A DNA stretch of 64,000 nucleotides from Paraferrimonas haliotis (GTDB lineage: Bacteria > Pseudomonadota > Gammaproteobacteria > Enterobacterales > Shewanellaceae): NCBI RefSeq assembly GCF_002282895.1, contig NZ_NRRB01000002.1:248001-312000 (forward strand). The letters are read 5' to 3'. How positions within the stretch are numbered: the first letter of the stretch is position 1; each line of letters begins with the position of its first letter. Below are positions 1 to 8,570 of the stretch, one piece after another. Position numbers and translations under genes: made by a program. The notes under the pieces are model-generated. The model was not told where the DNA came from. It was given only the letters and a program-made list of their open reading frames with translations, and searched no databases.

Positions 1-21
1 GTATTCATTAACGATGCTCAT
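1..21 (-). CDS. mshJ: Start of next MSHA gene, probably mshJ (partial)
   Basis: Only seven codons (reading MSIVNEY) lie in the window. The start codon overlaps the stop of the upstream PilN-like gene in an ATGA arrangement, which indicates translational coupling inside one operon. In MSHA loci the gene after the PilN-like one is normally mshJ, a PilO-like inner-membrane assembly protein. The name rests on gene order only, since too little sequence is visible for a family match. Confidence 0.5.
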
Positions 22-614
22 TGGCCAGCCTCCTTGTCAACACTGGTTAACTCGAATACTAGCCCTCTATGATCTTTTGATTCCATCGAAATACTGGAAA
101 AACCCACGCCCTGCAAGCTACTGGCACTGCTGAGCTGGTCTATCCACAACGGCAGACTTTGACCACTGCTTGCCACCCCTTCAAAGCGAAAATGACCTTC
201 GCTGGCATAGATTTCAGTGAGCCATAAATCTTTTCGGTGTACCGAGGCCAAATCCGTAAGTAATCCAGAAAAACCTTGACTGGCAAGCGCCGAACGATCG
301 CTTAATTCTCGAATGAGCAATTGCTGTAGCTCTAATTGGCGTTCTTTTCGATTGACTAACTCCACCAGTTTTTCAGAAGGCTTGTGCGCTACCAGCTGCT
401 CTTTAAGTTGTGCATGACGTTGCTGCACTTGCTCGAATTTAAGCTGAGCCATTTTGCGCTCTTCTTGCGCTTTGAGTACCTGCCAATTAACCAATACGTA
501 TATCAACACCAGCAAGAACACACTGGCTATCGCAGCAAGTATCATGCGGTCAAAACTGAGCCTGAGTGGTTTTGGAAAAAGGTCTGGAGTAACTAAGTTA
601 ATACGGGATTTCAT
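18..614 (-). CDS. PilN-like MSHA pilus assembly protein
   Basis: This 198-residue protein has the layout of PilN-type inner-membrane assembly proteins: a short cytoplasmic N-terminus with the basic-proline start typical of PilN (INLVTPDLFPKP), one transmembrane helix at about residues 22-47, a Gln/Glu/Leu-rich coiled coil to about 100, and a small periplasmic ferredoxin-like domain. PilN-family proteins link the cytoplasmic PilM-like protein to PilO and the secretin in type IV pili. It overlaps mshI upstream by 4 bp and the next gene by 3 bp, so the three are coupled. The family call is firm, and assignment to the MSHA system rests on the neighbouring MshI-like gene. Confidence 0.8.
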   Translation of the reverse strand: MKSRINLVTPDLFPKPLRLSFDRMILAAIASVFLLVLIYVLVNWQVLKAQEERKMAQLKFEQVQQRHAQLKEQLVAHKPSEKLVELVNRKERQLELQQLLIRELSDRSALASQGFSGLLTDLASVHRKDLWLTEIYASEGHFRFEGVASSGQSLPLWIDQLSSASSLQGVGFSSISMESKDHRGLVFELTSVDKEAGQ

Positions 615-1495
615 GACAACCCCTCCCGTTGCAGTTCCATGAGCGCCATCTTAGCCATAGCCTGAGACACATTGTCGTTTGCGACTTGCTTAACGGGCTG
701 AGAAAAATTCTGACTGAGCAAGGGTTGTAACACGTCACCATTATCGTCTAATAACAGCTCTATGCTGCTCACGGCAGACAGTCGACTTTGTGCTTCGAAG
801 AAATCCATTGAACGTTGAATTTCTAAGGTTAACCGTTGTGCTGTTTCGGCCGCGACCGTCTCTCCACTGATCTGCAATTGCTGTTCAAAACCACGCAGTC
901 TGCGTTGCATGTACAGCTCACCTTGTTTAATGACAGTCAGTAGAAGCTCGTGACCAGTATGCTGACTGAGTAAGAGCTTGGCCGTTTCGTCGCCACTGAA
1001 CAGGTTACTTAAGGCTATCTCTTCTACCAAAATATGACTTATGGTGATGGATTGTGCTTTGGCATCGAGCAGCAGCCGTTGCAGCCAAGAACGACTTACC
1101 ACCACCACATTGATTTTGTTGGATACGGTTTCTGGGGGAATAAAGTAGTCATAATGAATATCACTGACATCCAGTTGTACCAGATCTTTGATTAACCACA
1201 ATAGCGATTGATGCAGCTCATCATTGGGTACATTAGGGCGCTCCACCGTAACCACTTCATAATGCGGCGGTGCTAAAACCAATGCCGCTTCAACTTTACC
1301 CATTCGCTCTCGAAGTGCGGCGAACGCTGGCTGAAAATCTTGATCCACCACCTGTACCTGCTCAACGATTTGAGGGGCGTCGGTTGTAGGCGCGAGGTAC
1401 CCAGTTAAATGATCGTCACTCAAAAACAAACCGGCTTGTTGAGTCGGACCAGAGCGCTCCCAAAACTTTAACTTCTGCAACAAAGCTTTATCCAT
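611..1495 (-). CDS. mshI: MSHA biogenesis protein MshI (PilM-like)
   Basis: The 294-residue soluble protein has no signal peptide or membrane helix and resembles MshI, the PilM-like actin-fold component of mannose-sensitive haemagglutinin pili. Residues such as FLSDDHLTGYLAP near the N-terminus fit the first strands of this fold. It would sit on the cytoplasmic face and bind the N-terminus of the PilN-like protein encoded next, with which it shares a 4-bp overlap. It is the first gene of the visible operon and is divergent from the PLP-enzyme gene, with 66 bp between the two start codons. MSHA pili serve surface attachment in Vibrio and Shewanella; that role here is inferred. Confidence 0.78.
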   Translation of the reverse strand: MDKALLQKLKFWERSGPTQQAGLFLSDDHLTGYLAPTTDAPQIVEQVQVVDQDFQPAFAALRERMGKVEAALVLAPPHYEVVTVERPNVPNDELHQSLLWLIKDLVQLDVSDIHYDYFIPPETVSNKINVVVVSRSWLQRLLLDAKAQSITISHILVEEIALSNLFSGDETAKLLLSQHTGHELLLTVIKQGELYMQRRLRGFEQQLQISGETVAAETAQRLTLEIQRSMDFFEAQSRLSAVSSIELLLDDNGDVLQPLLSQNFSQPVKQVANDNVSQAMAKMALMELQREGLS

Positions 1496-1561
1496 AAGCT
1501 GTCACAAACTCCCAATAAATTGTTATGTGTTATTATCTTGTGATTATTATTTCGTACTAAA

Positions 1562-2551
1562 ATGAGTGCCCAATTGCTTAATAATGATTGTTTTTTTGAG
1601 CTATCTCAACCTTCTTTGCTCACCAGAATAACCCATCCAGCGCTGAATTCCCACAATGTTAGCCTATGGTTAAAACGGGACGATTTAATTCACAACTGGG
1701 TATCCGGAAATAAATATCGAAAATTGAAATACCATTTACGCCATGCCGCTCAACAAGGAAACCAGGGGATCGTCAGTTTTGGCGGTGCTTTTTCAAATCA
1801 TTTGCACGCCGTCGCCGCCATTACCAAAGCCAACGGGTTGTATTCGGTTGGCATTATAAGAGGTGAATACGACCCGAATAATCCAACCTTATTGCAACTG
1901 CAAAAACTGGGCATGAAGCTTCATTTTGTATCGCGGCAACACTATCGACAACGGCATTTAGCCGAATATCAGCAAACCTGGCAGCAACGATATCCCGACG
2001 CGTTAGTCGTGCCAGAAGGCGGCAGCAGTCAATATGCGCTGCCTGGCGTTGCTGAAGTGGTTAGCGAGCTTCGCCAGCAACTCGGGCATTTCGACAGCTT
2101 GGTTACTGCCGTGGGCAGTGGCGGTACTTTAGCTGGCCTAGTTTACGGGGTGCAAAAGAACCGGCTAACTCCGGTTAACTGCGTCGGCTATTGCGCCATT
2201 AAAAACGGCGGTTATTTAACCCAAAACATCGATGATCTTCTCACTCAAATGAATGCCAAAACTGGCGGTTATCGATTGCAAACCGATTATCATTGCAAGG
2301 GCTTTGCCAAGGTCAGCGACGAGCAGCTCGCCTTTATCGAAGACTGGCATCAACAGACCAACATTGCCATTGACCCAATTTACACCAGCAAAATGTTATT
2401 AGGTTTGTTCAGTGATATTGAGCAAGGCATGTACGACAATCAAACCGTGGTCGCTCTTCACACAGGCGGTCTGCAAGGCTGGCAAGGTATGCAGTATCGA
2501 GGCATGGCAAAAAGTGGATTAGCCATACCCCCATTCGACAAACTGTGTTAG
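1562..2551 (+). CDS. ACC deaminase / D-cysteine desulfhydrase family PLP enzyme
   Basis: A 329-residue fold-type II PLP enzyme. The Schiff-base lysine is probably K51 in SGNKYRKL, the same position as in characterised ACC deaminases. SFGGAFSNH (about 72-80) forms the cofactor and substrate pocket, and AVGSGGTLAGL is the glycine-rich phosphate loop. HTGG near the C-terminus is also conserved in the family. Members either deaminate 1-aminocyclopropane-1-carboxylate or release H2S and pyruvate from D-cysteine. Sequence alone does not separate them, but desulfhydrase activity is commoner in free-living gammaproteobacteria. The gene stands alone, divergent from mshI. Confidence 0.85.
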   Translation: MSAQLLNNDCFFELSQPSLLTRITHPALNSHNVSLWLKRDDLIHNWVSGNKYRKLKYHLRHAAQQGNQGIVSFGGAFSNHLHAVAAITKANGLYSVGIIRGEYDPNNPTLLQLQKLGMKLHFVSRQHYRQRHLAEYQQTWQQRYPDALVVPEGGSSQYALPGVAEVVSELRQQLGHFDSLVTAVGSGGTLAGLVYGVQKNRLTPVNCVGYCAIKNGGYLTQNIDDLLTQMNAKTGGYRLQTDYHCKGFAKVSDEQLAFIEDWHQQTNIAIDPIYTSKMLLGLFSDIEQGMYDNQTVVALHTGGLQGWQGMQYRGMAKSGLAIPPFDKLC

Positions 2552-2632
2552 CTTAGCGCTATCGCTGTCACTCTATTTAGCCGTTTTTGTGACGATTAAG
2601 GATTAATCGATATAGTCAGCAAAGGGACGCGA

Positions 2633-5044
2633 GTGCCGTTAAAGTACAAAATATTCAGCTCAATTGTCATGGTGGTGGCGGCATTCATTGTGCTGGTGAA
2701 TATTGCCGTAAGTACCATGGTAGACCGACTTGTAGAAGAGCAAGCGGTTGCGACTATGGACCGTGCCGTGGTGGCTACCGAGCGCTACGAGCACCAACGA
2801 CAACAGCTGCTGACCTCCATCGCCCAACTCACAGCAAATTCAAGTTACCTTCGTGGTGTGCTGGTAGAAAGCTATCGTAATAACGCCTTACCGACCATTA
2901 ACCCGCTAAAGCTCACCCGCTCATCTTATGCGCCCTTACTATTAATAATTAACAGTGAAGCAGAGCTGCTGTTTGATAATCAAAACGCGCAAAGTGTGGG
3001 AGATGATTTATCCTTGCTGCCCGGCGTTAACGCTGCGCTTAGAGGCGTCAATTATACCGGCTACTGGAATTTCGAAGGCCGAATTTATCAGGTTTCAGTG
3101 GTGCCGAGCAAAGTATCCGACACCACCGTGGGCGCGGTCATTAGTGGCTATCAAATGGCCACCCCCGAGCATATGAAGACCATGGAGCAAGTCACTGGCG
3201 TTAGCACCTTCTTTTTGCAAAACGACCGAGTAACGCGACTGGAAAACAACGCCTTACCTTTGGTGCACATTGTGGCCCAAATTCGAACCCAAGGCATGCC
3301 TGCTCTAAAAACCAACAGCGGCTATCCCGTCAGTTTCGTCAACATTCATGGTAATAAATATTACTTATTGTTTTTGCCATTAAGTCAGCCGGATACCGAT
3401 ATTGTCTTAATTCACGCCGCCGATCCTGCTGAAACCAGCATAGGCCCCATTCGCAATATCACCATCATCAGCAGTACCATCACCCTAGGGCTGGGGATTT
3501 TGGTAAGTTGGTTACTCGCCATGCGCATTAGCCGACCAGTGAAACAGTTAACCGACGCCGCCCGAGTGTTTGGTGATGGCAATTTAAACTACCGTGTAAA
3601 ATTGGACTCCGATGACGAGATTGGACGCTTGGCCAATGCCTTTAACAACATGGCCAATGACCTACAAATCCAAGAAGAAAAAGCCATCGATTTAGCCTAT
3701 CGAGACACCTTAACTAACCTGCCCAACCGTCGCCACTTTAACGAACAGCTTAACCGTTTGGTGCGCTTGGCTCGCCAAGAAAACCGCCAAATCGCGCTGT
3801 TGTTCATTGATCTGGATAACTTTAAGCGCATTAACGACTCGCTGGGCCACTCCGCAGGTGATGAACTGTTGCGCCAACTCTCAGAAAGACTGGCCGCCAT
3901 TATTCGCAGCAGCGACTACATATCGTGGTCGGTGGACCGCAACGCCAAGGTCCAAATCAGTCGCTTAGGAGGGGATGAGTTTACGGTAATAATCGACAGA
4001 ATTCGCGATGCTCAGTGCGTCAGTGCCATTGTAACTCGTGTGCGAGCTGTGTTTAACGAGCCCTTTGACCTAAACGGTCATCAAGTCACCATGACCGCCA
4101 GCATTGGCATTTCCATGGCTCCGCAAGATGGGGTGGACAGCGAGTCGCTTATGAAGCATGCCGATTCCGCTATGTACGCCGCCAAACAGAGCAACAACGC
4201 CAAAGTACAATTTTTCGCCCCCGAAATGGAAGCCAAAGAAATTCGGTTGCTCAAGCTTGAAAGCGACATTCATCGCGCCATCAAGCAACAGCAATTCAGT
4301 GTTCATTATCAGCCCTTTGTTGATCTTAAGAACAATCGAATCATTGGCGCAGAAGCTCTAGTGCGCTGGTATCACCCCAAAAATGGCATTATTTATCCAG
4401 ACCAATTTATTGAGCATGTAGAAAAACTCGGTGTCATTGTTGAGCTGGGTGATTTTGTGCTGCTCAGCGCCTGTAAGCAATTTGCCGCTTGGCGGCGAGC
4501 CGGTTTTGACTTAGAGAAACTGTCGGTAAACGTGTCGTCGCTGCAACTACAACACCCTAAGTTTTTAGAGCGCTTTAGGCACATATTACAGTTCACCGGG
4601 TTGCCGGCTCATTGCATTGAGATTGAAATCACCGAGAGCGTATTGGTTGGCGACGCTAAGCGTACCATTCGCCTGTTCCGAGAATTGCAATCCATGGGTG
4701 TGCGCATTGCCATCGATGATTTTGGCACCGGCTATTCGTCACTCAATTATTTGAAGCAGTATCCGATCAACGTACTGAAAATTGATAAAAGCTTTATTGC
4801 GGAAATTATCGATGCCTCGCCAAACTCGGGCTTAGTGTCAGCGATTATTGCCATGGCGCAAAGCCTGCGATTAGACATCGTTGCCGAAGGGGTTGAAAAC
4901 GATTGGCACGTGCATTATTTACAACAAAAGCAGGTCAATATTGTCCAGGGATACTTTTACAGCAAACCGCTGCCCCCACAGGATTTTGAGCAACTGCTAG
5001 AAACCCCGAACTTGCCCAAGCATAAAGCCGTAGCAACGCATTAA
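2633..5044 (+). CDS. Membrane GGDEF-EAL protein with HAMP domain
   Basis: An 803-residue cyclic-di-GMP signalling protein with a GTG start. Order: transmembrane helix (about 6-28), periplasmic sensory region of about 245 residues (Cache-like), second helix (about 276-296), HAMP (about 297-345), GGDEF (about 355-530) and EAL (about 555-790). The GGDEF motif is intact (446-450), as are EAL (574-576) and the DDFGTGYSS loop (about 695), so both cyclase and phosphodiesterase activity are possible. The GGDEF domain carries extra residues just before its signature: ISWSVDRNAKVQ lies between SSDY and the RLGGDEF strand. The gene is monocistronic in appearance. It is not MshH/CsrD, whose motifs are degenerate. 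The ligand sensed is unknown. Confidence 0.92.
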   Translation: MPLKYKIFSSIVMVVAAFIVLVNIAVSTMVDRLVEEQAVATMDRAVVATERYEHQRQQLLTSIAQLTANSSYLRGVLVESYRNNALPTINPLKLTRSSYAPLLLIINSEAELLFDNQNAQSVGDDLSLLPGVNAALRGVNYTGYWNFEGRIYQVSVVPSKVSDTTVGAVISGYQMATPEHMKTMEQVTGVSTFFLQNDRVTRLENNALPLVHIVAQIRTQGMPALKTNSGYPVSFVNIHGNKYYLLFLPLSQPDTDIVLIHAADPAETSIGPIRNITIISSTITLGLGILVSWLLAMRISRPVKQLTDAARVFGDGNLNYRVKLDSDDEIGRLANAFNNMANDLQIQEEKAIDLAYRDTLTNLPNRRHFNEQLNRLVRLARQENRQIALLFIDLDNFKRINDSLGHSAGDELLRQLSERLAAIIRSSDYISWSVDRNAKVQISRLGGDEFTVIIDRIRDAQCVSAIVTRVRAVFNEPFDLNGHQVTMTASIGISMAPQDGVDSESLMKHADSAMYAAKQSNNAKVQFFAPEMEAKEIRLLKLESDIHRAIKQQQFSVHYQPFVDLKNNRIIGAEALVRWYHPKNGIIYPDQFIEHVEKLGVIVELGDFVLLSACKQFAAWRRAGFDLEKLSVNVSSLQLQHPKFLERFRHILQFTGLPAHCIEIEITESVLVGDAKRTIRLFRELQSMGVRIAIDDFGTGYSSLNYLKQYPINVLKIDKSFIAEIIDASPNSGLVSAIIAMAQSLRLDIVAEGVENDWHVHYLQQKQVNIVQGYFYSKPLPPQDFEQLLETPNLPKHKAVATH

Positions 5045-5144
5045 TGAGGTAACAACAGCATCACGTTAATTTGTTGTCGATCACTAAGCTTTAGCATGGT
5101 TTGTAGTAAGCTGCTTAGCCTTAGCAACGGATTGGCCTAACTGC

Positions 5145-5792
5145 ATGATTATAAATAACAATAAATCGGCCTTAGCAATGGCTGTGTTGGCGACCTTACC
5201 CAGCTTGGTATTGGCACAAACCCAGCCCGCTCAAGTGCAATCTCACCTCAGCCTCGGCAATCAATTCACCGAAGTTCCAAAAAATGGCATGCAAAGCTAT
5301 TTTGGCGGCCTGTACAACAACAGCGAACACAAAAAGCTGTTGGGTGTTTATCTGGATGGCAAATGGCAGTTTCAGCAAAAGCTGTTTGTACAAGTTAACT
5401 ATGATAAAACCACCCGCACGTCCACCACATTAAGCCAAGGTTATTATGGCTTAGGCATTACTCTGCCGTTTGTTGATGACAGCCACTGGTTCGGCTCAAT
5501 AGGCTATGCAAGCTACAAAGCTAAGCGAGAAACCAACACCAAGCCCCGCCGAGATAACGATGGTGGAGGAGCTTCGGCAGAAACAGGGCTTATCATCCCG
5601 ATGAACCCTCGCTGGCAAATGGAAACCAGCTATCGATTCGCTGATTTTGAAGGCAGCGGCCAGCATCAGCTGAACTGGAACAATCAAATTTTATTAGGCA
5701 ATCATTCCGCTATTGAAATCAACTTTGCCTATCGAGACTGGCAAAGCCTCAATCAAGTCAACTATCAACTGGGCTACCGCTATCGCTTTTGA
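5145..5792 (+). CDS. Small outer-membrane beta-barrel-like protein
   Basis: A 215-residue protein of unknown function. A signal peptide ends near LVLA-QTQPA (about residue 25). The remainder alternates polar and aromatic residues in short strands with many Tyr, Trp and Gln. It ends YRYRF, a C-terminal Phe typical of outer-membrane barrels recognised by BamA. Size suggests an eight-stranded barrel. It follows the GGDEF-EAL gene by 100 bp and ends directly against the convergent oxidoreductase gene (stop codons adjacent). No specific family is recognised. Confidence 0.7.
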   Translation: MIINNNKSALAMAVLATLPSLVLAQTQPAQVQSHLSLGNQFTEVPKNGMQSYFGGLYNNSEHKKLLGVYLDGKWQFQQKLFVQVNYDKTTRTSTTLSQGYYGLGITLPFVDDSHWFGSIGYASYKAKRETNTKPRRDNDGGGASAETGLIIPMNPRWQMETSYRFADFEGSGQHQLNWNNQILLGNHSAIEINFAYRDWQSLNQVNYQLGYRYRF

Positions 5793-6740
5793 TTAATTAA
5801 GCACGTCAACTTGGTAACGGTTCAGCTTAACGTGGCCATCGGCTGATAGGCTGAACTGCCAATCTTCATTAACCAACAGGTTAATGGCTTCGCCTTGGGG
5901 CGTTTCACCCACAGCTCGAACGCGCAATTGCACCTGATAGCGACCATCTTGCTCGGTGACCTCACCAATTTGCTCTAGAGTATGCTGTGCGCCCGGCATA
6001 AAGCTGGCTCGAGCGAGCTGGTACCAATCTCTAAAGCCGCTGGCGCCAGAGAATTCGCCTTCGGGCATGAGCATGCTAAAGTCATCCGCCAGCAAGGCTT
6101 CAAAAGTGTCGGTAGACTCAGGCAAGGCATCCATCATGGCAAACCACTGCTTAGCGAATTCGCTCACTTTTGCTTGTGGCGATTGAGTAACCTCGTTGAT
6201 GGCAGCAATCAAACGCTCACTGTGTTCATTGGCGCGACTCTCCACTTCTTCTAAGGTGTTATAAACCCCAGGAATGTACACCATGCGATGAGTATAAACC
6301 GGCTTGTGGAAGGTCATGCCCGCTAAATAAGCGGTTTGCTGCAACGGCTTAATCAACTCATCAATGGAGAAATGATTGTAACCTAATGGCTGATACGACT
6401 CTTCGGGACCACCAATGGTAAAGGATAAAAACAACTGCTTGCCTTGAAGCTTGTCGCCCCTAGAGCCATAGGCAAAATCGTAGGCAAACACATCATCAAT
6501 CCACTTTTTAAGCACTGCCGGCACCGAGTACCAGTAAAATGGGAATTGCAGAACCACCACATCGGCGCTTAGCAAGGCTTGTTGTTCAGCGGCGACATCA
6601 AACTGGTAATTTGGCGCGATTTGGTCGAGACGACGCACTTCAATATCGCTAATATTCTGCTCAAGTGACGCTAAAATTTGAGTATTACAGTTTGAGCTTT
6701 CTAGATTCGGGTGACCCGAAATAACAACCACTTTAGACAT
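5793..6740 (-). CDS. NAD(P)H oxidoreductase (KefF/MdaB-like) fused to an NTF2-like domain
   Basis: A 315-residue two-domain protein. Residues 1-190 are a flavodoxin-fold NAD(P)H:quinone oxidoreductase of the KefF/MdaB/NQO type: the FMN phosphate loop starts SGHPNLESSNCN, LQFPFYWYSVPAVLKKWID is the family signature, and TIGGPEESY is the second FMN-contacting loop. Residues about 195-315 form a SnoaL/NTF2-like domain (WYQLARASFMPG, DWQFSLSADG). Stand-alone family members are about 180-200 residues, so the fusion is unusual. The protein probably reduces quinones or electrophiles using FMN. It is divergent from a LysR regulator, its likely controller. Confidence 0.82.
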   Translation of the reverse strand: MSKVVVISGHPNLESSNCNTQILASLEQNISDIEVRRLDQIAPNYQFDVAAEQQALLSADVVVLQFPFYWYSVPAVLKKWIDDVFAYDFAYGSRGDKLQGKQLFLSFTIGGPEESYQPLGYNHFSIDELIKPLQQTAYLAGMTFHKPVYTHRMVYIPGVYNTLEEVESRANEHSERLIAAINEVTQSPQAKVSEFAKQWFAMMDALPESTDTFEALLADDFSMLMPEGEFSGASGFRDWYQLARASFMPGAQHTLEQIGEVTEQDGRYQVQLRVRAVGETPQGEAINLLVNEDWQFSLSADGHVKLNRYQVDVLN

Positions 6741-6799
6741 AACAATTTCACCAGTTACTGTTCATTCTCTATTCAATGACTGCATTATGCCTAGCCTAA

Positions 6800-6843
6800 C
6801 TATTAGTTAATAGATACAATTTGGCTATTCTTTAATTAGCTAA
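6800..6843. promoter_or_regulatory. Candidate LysR operator sites
   Basis: The 113-bp gap between the divergent oxidoreductase and LysR genes contains an inverted repeat CTATT-N4-AATAG at 6800-6813 and a palindrome TTAGCTAA at 6836-6843. Short AT-rich dyads in such a gap fit the usual T-N11-A sites of LysR regulators. The assignment is inferred from position and symmetry only. Confidence 0.35.
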
Positions 6844-6853
6844 AGGCTAACTC

Positions 6854-7780
6854 ATGTCCACCAGCTTCGCTCAACTTAAAGCTTTTTATACCGTTGTTGA
6901 ACAGGGCAGCCTTGCCAAAGCCGCCCGCGCCCTCAGCATGGCACCGCCATCACTGAGCAAATCATTGCGACTGTTAGAGAAAAACATAGGCTTAAGTTTG
7001 TTCGATCGCAGCAGCAATAAGCTGGTGCTCACCGAAGCGGGACAGCTGTTGTATCAATCCAGTAAGCCCCATACCCAGCAGCTAGAACACGCCATTGCCC
7101 GCGTGCAAGATCTTGACAGCGAGCCTTCCGGTAGCGTGCGCATTAGCTTGCCAAGATTGGCTCATCAAATGATTTTTGGGCGACTGTTTGCCGAGTTTTG
7201 TCGGCTGTATCCACAAATTCAATTGGAGATCTCTCTTAACGACGCCACCATCGACATTGTTGAAGAGGGCTTTGATTTTGGTATTCGCTTTGGTGATCGA
7301 GTATCACTGGGCATGGTGGCTAAGCCTCTTACCGGCAATCTTACCGAAGCGGTTTTTGCCAGCCCCGAGTATATCGCTAAACACGGAATGCCACAGACGC
7401 TAGAGGAACTGGCTCAACACAAAGTGGTGCAGTATCGTTACATCGCTTCCAATCAATTGGTGGCCTTTAAATTGATGCAAGAGGGCCAAGAGGTGAGCTT
7501 AGAGCTAAGCCCTGCCATTATTGTGAACGACACCGATTTAGTGATTGATGGCGCCTTACAACATTTAGGCATTGGCCGCATGCTCGCACCTTTGGTGGCG
7601 CCGCATTTTGCAAAAGGGACACTGTTACCTGTGCTAAAAAGCCATTGGTATGATTACCCTGGGTTGTATTTGTATTACCCGCAGCATAACCGCCAATTCA
7701 AGCGCCTACGGGTATTCATTGATTACCTAACGAAGAACTTATCGCAGTCGGTGAAGCCGGCCACCTCGGGCACGAGCTGA
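6854..7780 (+). CDS. LysR family transcriptional regulator
   Basis: The 308-residue protein has the N-terminal winged helix-turn-helix of LysR regulators (about 1-60, with GSLAKAARALSMAPPSLSKS) followed by a substrate-binding domain from about 90. The divergent neighbour encodes a flavin oxidoreductase, so this regulator probably controls that gene and itself in response to a quinone or electrophile; this is inference from arrangement. Its 3' end overlaps the convergent TetR gene by 58 bp. Confidence 0.9.
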   Translation: MSTSFAQLKAFYTVVEQGSLAKAARALSMAPPSLSKSLRLLEKNIGLSLFDRSSNKLVLTEAGQLLYQSSKPHTQQLEHAIARVQDLDSEPSGSVRISLPRLAHQMIFGRLFAEFCRLYPQIQLEISLNDATIDIVEEGFDFGIRFGDRVSLGMVAKPLTGNLTEAVFASPEYIAKHGMPQTLEELAQHKVVQYRYIASNQLVAFKLMQEGQEVSLELSPAIIVNDTDLVIDGALQHLGIGRMLAPLVAPHFAKGTLLPVLKSHWYDYPGLYLYYPQHNRQFKRLRVFIDYLTKNLSQSVKPATSGTS

Positions 7781-8448
7781 GCCAGAGTTAAAGCGGGTAA
7801 ACGTTGTTCTTCTGTAATATCAAATTGCTGAGCAACATCCTGCTCGTAGAGTTTCCAATGCTCAAGTAAAGCCTGCTCATCGCTCATCTGCGGCCAGGCT
7901 GAGCCCATAAACGGCCTAAAGGCTACCGCGCCACCAGAATGTATTAGAAAACGCCACATTAACTGACCAGGGTTATCGGCCAACTCTGTAATCAAATCCG
8001 GCATGTCAGTAAACGCTTTATCCACTAATTCGAGAATATGAGCAGAGTAGGCTTGCTCGCCCTCACCTTCGTTTTGAGGATGATGAATGTAGTCGAGCAT
8101 GATCTGGCACAACTGCGGCTTCATCAACATAAACGCCATGAAATGGCATAAGTATCGATACAAACGCTGATTATTAGTTAGAGAAGGCGAGATAGCGTCT
8201 TCCAGTGCTTTTCCATAGCCATTCACGAAGCTATGAATTTCATCAATAATGGCTCGCCACACTTGCTCTTTAGGACCAAAATAGTGACGAATTAGGCTGT
8301 GGGTAACGCCCGCCTTCTCACTGATGTCGCGAATGGACACCTGATTATAGCCTTTCTCACAAAACAGTACGGCGGCACTGGTTAATATGTCCAGCTTGGT
8401 TTGCTCTGCTTCTTGAGCACTGCGTCGCCCTTGCTTTCGTTGCGCCAT
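7723..8448 (-). CDS. TetR family regulator, probably of the RND efflux operon
   Basis: A 241-residue TetR-type repressor. The N-terminal helix-turn-helix is clear (VSIRDISEKAGVTHSLIRHY, about 39-58), with a helical ligand-binding domain after it. It is transcribed divergently from a two-adaptor RND efflux operon 113 bp away, the usual arrangement for a pump repressor. Its C-terminus overlaps the LysR gene convergently, so the two stop regions share sequence. Confidence 0.9.
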   Translation of the reverse strand: MAQRKQGRRSAQEAEQTKLDILTSAAVLFCEKGYNQVSIRDISEKAGVTHSLIRHYFGPKEQVWRAIIDEIHSFVNGYGKALEDAISPSLTNNQRLYRYLCHFMAFMLMKPQLCQIMLDYIHHPQNEGEGEQAYSAHILELVDKAFTDMPDLITELADNPGQLMWRFLIHSGGAVAFRPFMGSAWPQMSDEQALLEHWKLYEQDVAQQFDITEEQRLPALTLAQLVPEVAGFTDCDKFFVR

Positions 8449-8501
8449 GTTATCCCCACAATCAATTTCGCCCCAGATGATAACACCATCTTGATCAGAT
8501 T

Positions 8502-8570
8502 TTTACTATACAAATGTAAAATATATTGATTTATTGAGATAGTCGCGATTATACTGCACGAATGTACAAT
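8502..8570. promoter_or_regulatory. Candidate TetR operators upstream of RND operon
   Basis: TTTAC-N9-GTAAA lies at 8502-8520 and contains TACA-AA-TGTA (8509-8518). A related decamer, AATGTACAAT, lies at 8561-8570 and matches AATGTAAAAT at 8513-8522 in nine of ten bases, 48 bp apart. The downstream copy covers the upstream-most ATG of the first adaptor gene. Repeated short dyads between a TetR gene and its divergent target are typical operators, but no binding consensus is known for this protein. Confidence 0.4.
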
